Shown here: piece after piece, positions 22,219-26,673 of the stretch
How positions within the stretch are numbered: the first letter of the stretch is position 1
How the letters are laid out: every line of letters starts with the position of its first letter
Source of the DNA: Roseateles depolymerans
Lineage (GTDB): Bacteria > Pseudomonadota > Gammaproteobacteria > Burkholderiales > Burkholderiaceae_C
Assembly (NCBI GenBank): GCA_003241055.1
Contig: QFOD01000034.1
Span: forward strand, 1 to 26,673
Direction: 5' to 3'
DNA length: 26,673 nt
The notes under the pieces: model-generated
What the model saw: the letters and a program-made list of their open reading frames with translations, nothing else
The model's database searches: none
Told to the model about the DNA's origin: nothing
Position numbers and translations under genes: made by a program

Positions 22219-22256
22219 AACAACCGCGCCCGTCGGGGCGTCGACGCGCGGTTGTT
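22219..22256. repeat. 11-bp perfect inverted repeat upstream of integrase
   Basis: AACAACCGCGC (22219-22229) and GCGCGGTTGTT (22246-22256) are exact complements separated by 16 bases. A nested CGTCG/CGACG pair lies inside. The centre is about 87 bases before the integrase start codon. It could be an operator, a transcript hairpin, or core-type sites for the recombinase. Confidence 0.65.
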
Positions 22257-22324
22257 CTCGCCACGCACGCCCCACCCCGTTCAACGGTCGCCCTGGCTCA
22301 AGCGGCCCTGATCCGGAGTTCACC

Positions 22325-23464
22325 ATGAAAGCGAAGCAAGTGCCGCGGGCCGGCACCATTCCTGCACCCTCGGGCGGAGGGCATGCACGCCGCCACGCCG
22401 CGGGCTCGTCGCGCGACCCCGACGCCGTCCTGGCGCAGTTGCCGATGGGCACCCGCGACTACATCCGCGTCCTCGGCGCCATCCTGCTCAAGCACAACCA
22501 CGAGCACGCGGCCAAGCACAAGGGCGTGTCCTTCAAGACCATGCGCGACCGGGAACGGTTCCTGGTCTGCTTCTTCCGCGAGCTGAGACGCACCACGCGC
22601 TACCGCAACGTCGACCCCCGGCAACTGGCCAACCGTCACATCGAGACCATGCTGCAGCTCTGGCTCGCGCGACGGCTCGCCACGGCCACCATCCACAACT
22701 ACCTCAGTTTCCTGCGCACCTTCGCCGGCTGGATCGGCAAGCCCGGCATGGTGCGCGAGCCGCAGTACTACGTCGGCAGCGAGTCCGAGCACGCGCATCG
22801 CAGCCAGGTGGCCACCAGCGACCACAGCTGGACCGCGCATAACGTGGACATCGCTGCGAAGCTCGCCGAGATCGCGGCGACCGATGCCTGGGTCGGCCTG
22901 CAGGTGGAGCTGTGCGCAGCGTTCGGGCTGCGCGGAAAAGAGGCCCGCCACTTCAGGCCACACGGCGCAGTCCTCGCACGCGAGGCGGCCAATCCGCACG
23001 ACGCTGCAGCCTTTCCCGAGTGCGAGACCTTCGTGAGGATCTCGCATGGCACCAAGGGCGGACGGCCGCGCGACGTGCCGGTGACCACCGACGCGCAGCG
23101 CGAGCTGCTGGCCCGGGTCAGCGGTGCCGTCGCGCCCGGCATGTACGTCGGCCATCCCGGCATGACGGCTCAGCAGGCGCAGGCGCGCTTCTACTACGTG
23201 ATTCGCAAATGCGGCATCTCGAAGAAGGACCTGGGCGTGGTCGCGCACGGCCTGCGCCACCAGCGCGTCAACGACGGTTTCGAGGCCGATGCCGGAGGGC
23301 CTTCGCCCGTGCGCGGCGCACTAGAGCGTTCCGAGGGCGACGAAGCCGCGCGCCGGCGTGCCGCAAGGCTGCTCGGACACAACCGCCTGCAGGTCACCTC
23401 CTGCTACCTCGGCAGCCCCGCGACCGGGCGCTGCCCGGCCCCTGCCGCCAACGATCCCACCTGA
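22325..23464 (+). CDS. tyrosine recombinase/integrase
   Basis: A 379-residue site-specific recombinase of the phage-integrase family. The N-terminal SAM-like core-binding domain (residues about 60-150) includes TMRDRERFLVCFFRELRR and ATIHNYLSFLRTFAGWIGK. The catalytic domain has the complete set: R203 (LRGKEARH), K244 (KGGRPRDVP), H308 and R311 (HGLRHQR), H352 (LLGHNR) and nucleophile Y361 (CYLG). The form resembles the integrase group with Phage_int_SAM_2/Integrase_1 domains seen on plasmids and genomic islands. The ATG at 22325 has GGAG six bases upstream; an in-frame ATG at 22028 would add 99 low-complexity residues crossing two hairpins and is rejected. An 11-bp inverted repeat lies just upstream. 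It may integrate the element or resolve multimers next to the partition locus. Confidence 0.93.
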   Translation: MKAKQVPRAGTIPAPSGGGHARRHAAGSSRDPDAVLAQLPMGTRDYIRVLGAILLKHNHEHAAKHKGVSFKTMRDRERFLVCFFRELRRTTRYRNVDPRQLANRHIETMLQLWLARRLATATIHNYLSFLRTFAGWIGKPGMVREPQYYVGSESEHAHRSQVATSDHSWTAHNVDIAAKLAEIAATDAWVGLQVELCAAFGLRGKEARHFRPHGAVLAREAANPHDAAAFPECETFVRISHGTKGGRPRDVPVTTDAQRELLARVSGAVAPGMYVGHPGMTAQQAQARFYYVIRKCGISKKDLGVVAHGLRHQRVNDGFEADAGGPSPVRGALERSEGDEAARRRAARLLGHNRLQVTSCYLGSPATGRCPAPAANDPT

Positions 23465-23478
23465 CGGAGAACCCCATC

Positions 23479-23739
23479 ATGCTGACCCTCGAACACCTGA
23501 ATGCCGTGGACCGTGATGCGCTGGCAGCTCCAGCGGGATGGCTGCGCCGGCAGGCCAGCGACATCCGCGCGGGACTGCACGAGCTCGACGGCGAGTTGCT
23601 GCAGTTCGCCCAAGCCCTGCTCATCAAGCTCGAGCATCTAGAGAGCAACGCCCGCGCCTTGCCTGCGGACGATGCGGAGCCGGTCTATCTCGCGCCCGGC
23701 CTCATCCCGCCGACTGCCGTTCTTCCCGCGGCGGCGTAG
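23479..23739 (+). CDS. small protein downstream of integrase, unknown function
   Basis: An 86-residue, mostly helical, acidic protein without cysteines or hydrophobic segments (LRRQASDIRAGLHELDGELL, LLIKLEHLESNARALPADD). It starts 14 bases after the integrase stop with GGAGA eight bases upstream of the ATG, so it is co-transcribed with the integrase. The ends are Ala/Pro-rich. It could be an accessory factor of the recombinase or unrelated; no family is recognised. Confidence 0.6.
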   Translation: MLTLEHLNAVDRDALAAPAGWLRRQASDIRAGLHELDGELLQFAQALLIKLEHLESNARALPADDAEPVYLAPGLIPPTAVLPAAA

Positions 23740-23859
23740 CGCTCCCGGCCCCGGCTGGCTCGCCGCTGGCGCCGTCGCGCTGCAGGGCGACGCCACCATT
23801 CGGACCGCTGCGGCCGGGACCGCCGAGGGCCACCGTTTCCGGGTGCTCCTCCGCGTGCG

Positions 23860-25206
23860 TCAGCTCTCCGGTGGCTTCACGGAAAACAGCGCGTTGCGGA
23901 TCGCGATCGACCGACATGCGTTCTGGTCCGTGTCGGCGATGAAGGTGTCGCGGTACTCGATGATCAGGTCGTGCACGTACTGGGCGAGTTCGTCGTCATC
24001 AACGGAGATCACCATCGCCTGGCAGGCGTCCATGGCCGCGAAGCGGTTCATGTTGTGGGCGCCGATGATCGCGATGCGCAACGCCTCGGTGCGATTGGCC
24101 GGGCTGACCTGGCTGTCGTAGAAGAACACGGCCATGTTCTTGGCGATGGTCTCGGCATAGGACCAGGTGTAGTCCCCCGTGTCCACCATCACGCGGTAGC
24201 CCTTGAGAAAGGCAGCGTGGTAGTCGTGGGGCAGTTGCTGGGCGATGAAGGGAAACAGCTCGGTGGGAATCTTGAAGCAGATCTGCTTTGTGCCGTCCTC
24301 ATCCAGGCCCTGCAACTCGTCGATGAACTGGCGGACCTCATGCTCCACGAAGTCGCCCTGCGCGCCGAAGCGCGCCGTGATCGACGTGATCAACCCAAAC
24401 GCCGAGGGCGGGCCGGTCACCCGGCCATTGATCGCGTCGTAGGCGTGGCGCAGGCTGTTGCGCAACTCGTCGACCGAGCGGTAGCGCTGCTCCTTGAGCG
24501 GGCGGCAGCAACGATCGATGATCGGTCGCAACTGCCGCGGGACCTGGGGATGGTCCAACTGCAGCAGCAGCGGCTCCATGCCGGTGAGCAACGCGTAGAA
24601 GGCCTTGCCCAGCATGTAGACGTCGCCCTGGGCGTCGGCATTCTTGAAGCCACCGTTCAGGAACTCGGGCGGCAGATAGGCCAGCGTGCCCCAGGCTTCC
24701 GAACTGCGGGTGAAGCGCGTGAGCGAGTCGATCTCGGTGCTCAACCCCAAGTCCGAGATGACCAGCCTGTTGCCATCGAACAGGAAGTTCTGGGGCTTGA
24801 TGTCGCGATGGAAGATGCCCTTGGCGTGCAGCGCTTCAACGCAGTCGAGCATGGCCATGAACACCCATTCCTGGGCGGCGATGTCCGACTGCACCTGCCC
24901 CGCCAGGTTGAAGAGGTCGCCACGCTCGTAGTAGTCCATCACAAAGTACGGCGGCACGTGCTCGACGTTGAAGTGATGGACCGTCATCACGTGCTCGCTG
25001 CCGCGAAGGTCGTACATCAGCCGCACCTCGCGCTGGAAGCGCTGCAGCGCGCCTGGCGAGGCGTCCTTGCAGAACTTCAGCACCTTGGGCTTGCCGACGG
25101 GGCTGAACTTGTCGATCACGAACAGGATCGAGCCCATGCCGCCCGCCGTGCTGCAGACCTCACCAACCTGGAACCTGCCGTCGATCACCTGACCTGGAAC
25201 GATCAT
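23860..25206 (-). CDS. Hanks-type serine/threonine protein kinase with C-terminal extension
   Basis: A 448-residue eukaryotic-like protein kinase. The kinase domain occupies about residues 8-275 and has a glycine-rich loop (STAGGMGSI, 19-27), the ATP-anchoring K44 (VLKF) and E60 of helix C. The catalytic loop is H133-R-D135-I-K-P-Q-N140; the metal-binding D152 sits in a DLG instead of DFG motif, followed by LPPEF. The activation segment carries several Thr/Ser (LTRFTRSSEAWGT) as possible autophosphorylation sites. Residues 280-448 form a soluble helical domain I do not recognise; no membrane helix or PASTA repeats are seen, so it is cytosolic. A strong GGGAGG precedes the ATG. It lies 99 bases downstream of the hybrid histidine kinase remnant on the same strand, suggesting a shared signalling operon. 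Confidence 0.9.
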   Translation of the reverse strand: MIVPGQVIDGRFQVGEVCSTAGGMGSILFVIDKFSPVGKPKVLKFCKDASPGALQRFQREVRLMYDLRGSEHVMTVHHFNVEHVPPYFVMDYYERGDLFNLAGQVQSDIAAQEWVFMAMLDCVEALHAKGIFHRDIKPQNFLFDGNRLVISDLGLSTEIDSLTRFTRSSEAWGTLAYLPPEFLNGGFKNADAQGDVYMLGKAFYALLTGMEPLLLQLDHPQVPRQLRPIIDRCCRPLKEQRYRSVDELRNSLRHAYDAINGRVTGPPSAFGLITSITARFGAQGDFVEHEVRQFIDELQGLDEDGTKQICFKIPTELFPFIAQQLPHDYHAAFLKGYRVMVDTGDYTWSYAETIAKNMAVFFYDSQVSPANRTEALRIAIIGAHNMNRFAAMDACQAMVISVDDDELAQYVHDLIIEYRDTFIADTDQNACRSIAIRNALFSVKPPES

Positions 25207-25305
25207 GCTGGCCTCCCTTTCATCTCGGCACGCCGTCGACTGCCGCTGAGCGTGCGGCCAACGCGACCCCCAGGCACTGCAGGCGGCGCAGCCGGCCCGT
25301 CGAGA

Positions 25306-26577
25306 TCACCGTGCGTTTCCGGCGCTGCGGGTCAGTCCATCCAGGGTCGCGAACTCCGAGTCCGCCCCAGCGCGCGCCGCATCCATGGCCGAGGCCAGCT
25401 TCCGCGCGACCCGGTCTACATCGTAGGGCTTGGGCACGAACACCACATCGGGCGCCTCCTCGATTCGCACGGGATGCCCGCTTGCCAGAATGACGGGCAG
25501 CGCCGGCCTGAGCACCGCGAGCGTCCGAGCCAGGTCGACGCCGCTGCGCGTGCCTGGCATGACGATGTCGGACAGCACCACGTCGACTTCGGCGTCCGCC
25601 TGCAGCATCTCAAGGGCGGCGTCGGCCGTCGGAGCCGTGATCACGGAGAAGCCGTGCGCCGTGAGCGCCTGCGCGGTCACCTCGCGCACCAGGTCGTCGT
25701 CCTCGACCAGCAGCACCTTGCCGCTGCACCGCTCTGCGGGCGTGCTGGATTGGCTGCCCGCTTCTGTGGGCGCGACATCGGCGTGCTGTGTCGACTGTGG
25801 CAGCCAGATCGTCATCCGGGTGCCACGGCTGGGCTCGCTAGCCAGCGAAACTGTGCCTCCAGCCTGGGTCGCGAACGCATAGACCTGCGCCAGACCGAGG
25901 CCGGTGCCCTTGCCCACCTCCTTGGTCGTGAAGAAGGGCTCGAACGCGCGTGCAGCCTGCTCGGCCGTCATGCCCTCGCCTTCGTCGGCGACGGTCAGCG
26001 CGAGGTAACTCCCGACGGCCAGTCCGCGCGGTAGCGCCTCCTGCTTGTCGTGGATGGCCGCCTCGATCACGATCCTGCCCTGCCCCGACGTCGCGTCGCG
26101 CGCGTTCATCACGAGGTTCAGCAGCGCCAGTTCGAGGTGCACGGGATCCACCTTGACGGTGCCGAGGGGCTGGATGACATCGAACACCAGCTCGATCGCG
26201 CTGCCCGCCGCCCCCCGCAGCAGTGGTCCCAGGTCCTCCAGTTCCTTCTCGACGTCCAACACCGCCTCGTGCCCCGCCTGGCGCCGTCCCAGCGACAGCA
26301 GTTGCCGCGTCAGCTGCGTGGCACGCAGCACGGCGCGTTGGCAGGCCTCCAGCGCGGAAGTGCCGCGCCGGTCCTGGCTCAAGCGGAGCGCCAATTGCAG
26401 GCCCGTGCTCATGGTCTGCAGCAGGTTGTTGAAGTCGTGGGCGATCCCACCCGTCAGGCGGCCCAAGGCCTCCAGCTTCTGGCTGCGCGCCACCATCTCC
26501 TGCGCCGCCTTGGCGGCGCCGACCGCGGCCTCCACCTCGCTGCGCAGGCGCTCATCGGTCTGCTGCCGCTCCTCAGG
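25306..26577 (-). pseudogene. hybrid histidine kinase with receiver domain, 5' end removed by IS insertion
   Basis: The remaining part encodes a HisKA-type domain with phospho-acceptor H in GRLTGGIAHDFNNLLQ, then an HATPase domain (NLVMNARDAT, VADEGEGM, FEPFFTTKEVGKGTGLGLAQ). A Pro/Ser linker and a C-terminal receiver domain follow (VLLVEDDDLVRE, phospho-acceptor D in VLSDIVMPG, conserved K in VFVPKPYD). Upstream of the HisKA domain only a coiled-coil stub (EERQQTDERLRSEVEAAVG) is left. Coding stops at 26577 where the sequence changes character and an in-frame TAG appears. Any sensor domain is lost. A GTG at 26535 could start a soluble 409-residue kinase, so residual activity is possible. The adjacent start of an IS5-like transposase explains the truncation. 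Confidence 0.85.
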
Positions 26578-26673
26578 CTACGCTGATTAAGGTCTGGCTT
26601 GAGGGTTGGTCGGGTGGCAAGGCAAGCGGTGCTTCGCGATGATGCTCGCGTGAAGCAAGCAACACTGGCAGCA
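26575..26673 (+). mobile_element. left end of an IS5-like insertion sequence (continues beyond window)
   Basis: From about 26575 the histidine kinase frame is interrupted. The last 24 bases of the window open with GTG and encode MKQATLAA, the typical N-terminus of one group of IS5-family transposases. The roughly 75 bases before it would be the IS end and transposase leader. The other end, the inverted repeats and the target duplication lie outside the window, so the exact boundary cannot be fixed. Confidence 0.55.
26650..26673 (+). CDS. IS5-family transposase, first eight codons
   Basis: GTG at 26650 followed by AAG CAA GCA ACA CTG GCA GCA gives MKQATLAA, matching how I remember IS5-type transposases starting. 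Only eight codons are inside the window, so the call rests on this short match and on the abrupt end of the neighbouring kinase gene. Confidence 0.5.

Larger units (their letters stand above)
21181..22324. other. 1.1-kb noncoding region between parM and integrase
   Basis: No coding frame here has a ribosome site or recognisable product; the short frames are GC-bias artefacts. Contents seen: an 11-bp inverted repeat (CCTGGGGCCTC/GAGGCCCCAGG, 21284-21331) just upstream of parM; GTCAAC at 21342, 21478, 21534, 21589, 21863 and 22186; a CTTGACA at 21565; a 7-bp hairpin at 22008-22027; a short hairpin with seven Ts at 22105-22127; and an 11-bp inverted repeat at 22219-22256. It probably holds the parM promoter, a centromere, integrase control sites and perhaps the recombination site. 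Confidence 0.6.

Noticed and set aside
22028..22324. Longer N-terminus for the integrase from ATG 22028
   Set aside because: It adds 99 residues without integrase similarity and crosses the T7 hairpin and the 11-bp inverted repeat. ATG 22325 has a good ribosome site and a normal integrase length.
23702..23917. 71-codon minus-strand ORF overlapping the 3' end of the Ser/Thr kinase gene
   Set aside because: It starts inside the kinase coding region and overlaps the 86-aa plus-strand gene; Gly/Pro/Arg-rich without motif.
23971..26034. 687-codon plus-strand open frame opposite the two kinase genes
   Set aside because: Same GC-bias effect. The opposite strand carries complete kinase motifs; the predicted product is rich in His, Arg and Gly with no recognisable fold.

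Overview
The window is GC-rich and reads like DNA of a beta-proteobacterium, most likely Burkholderiales. The basis is codon bias, the style of the Fur box and the protein families; no rRNA or tRNA marker is present. It looks like part of a conjugative plasmid or integrative conjugative element (ICE): an F-type mating-pair-formation cluster, a ParM segregation operon and a tyrosine recombinase lie within 23 kb.

Region 1 (1-9.3 kb, plus strand apart from one small gene) is the distal end of an F-type type IV secretion operon. It holds the 3' part of traN, a small periplasmic gene, then traF, traH and traG. A convergent 85-aa membrane protein follows traG, then two secreted proteins of unknown role (one flanked by 21-bp inverted repeats), a membrane-anchored S49 peptidase and a small membrane protein. 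Region 2 (9.47-12.1 kb) is a broken junction: a superfamily 1 helicase gene that has lost its 3' half abuts an HD-GYP phosphodiesterase gene that has lost its 5' half.

Region 3 (12.2-18.7 kb) is a metal-homeostasis island. A promoter with a Fur box between its -35 and -10 precedes two tiny ORFs, a FagA-like protein, FumC (iron-independent fumarase), a ZIP metal transporter, an OrfX-like protein, a DUF3325-ChaN fusion, a pseudoazurin-type copper protein and a nitroreductase. A complete fur gene faces them from the other strand. Together they would swap iron-dependent functions for iron-free ones and import metal when Fur is unloaded.

Region 4 (18.8-21.2 kb, minus strand) is a tightly packed four-gene operon: parM, a small ParR-like gene, a short protein with a CFI-box, and a membrane-anchored PD-(D/E)XK nuclease. 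The last two proteins divide between them the residues that a single Cas4-type nuclease normally carries. The first has the N-terminal Cys and the His; the second has D, ExK, Q and the three C-terminal Cys. I consider this the most interesting system in the window. A 1.1-kb noncoding region with repeated TGTCAA motifs and hairpins follows (candidate centromere and integrase control region), then the integrase gene and a small downstream gene.

Region 5 (23.9-26.67 kb, minus strand) carries a Hanks-type Ser/Thr kinase gene. Upstream of it is a hybrid histidine kinase/receiver gene whose 5' end is cut off at an insertion-sequence end; the first eight codons of an IS5-like transposase are visible at the window edge.
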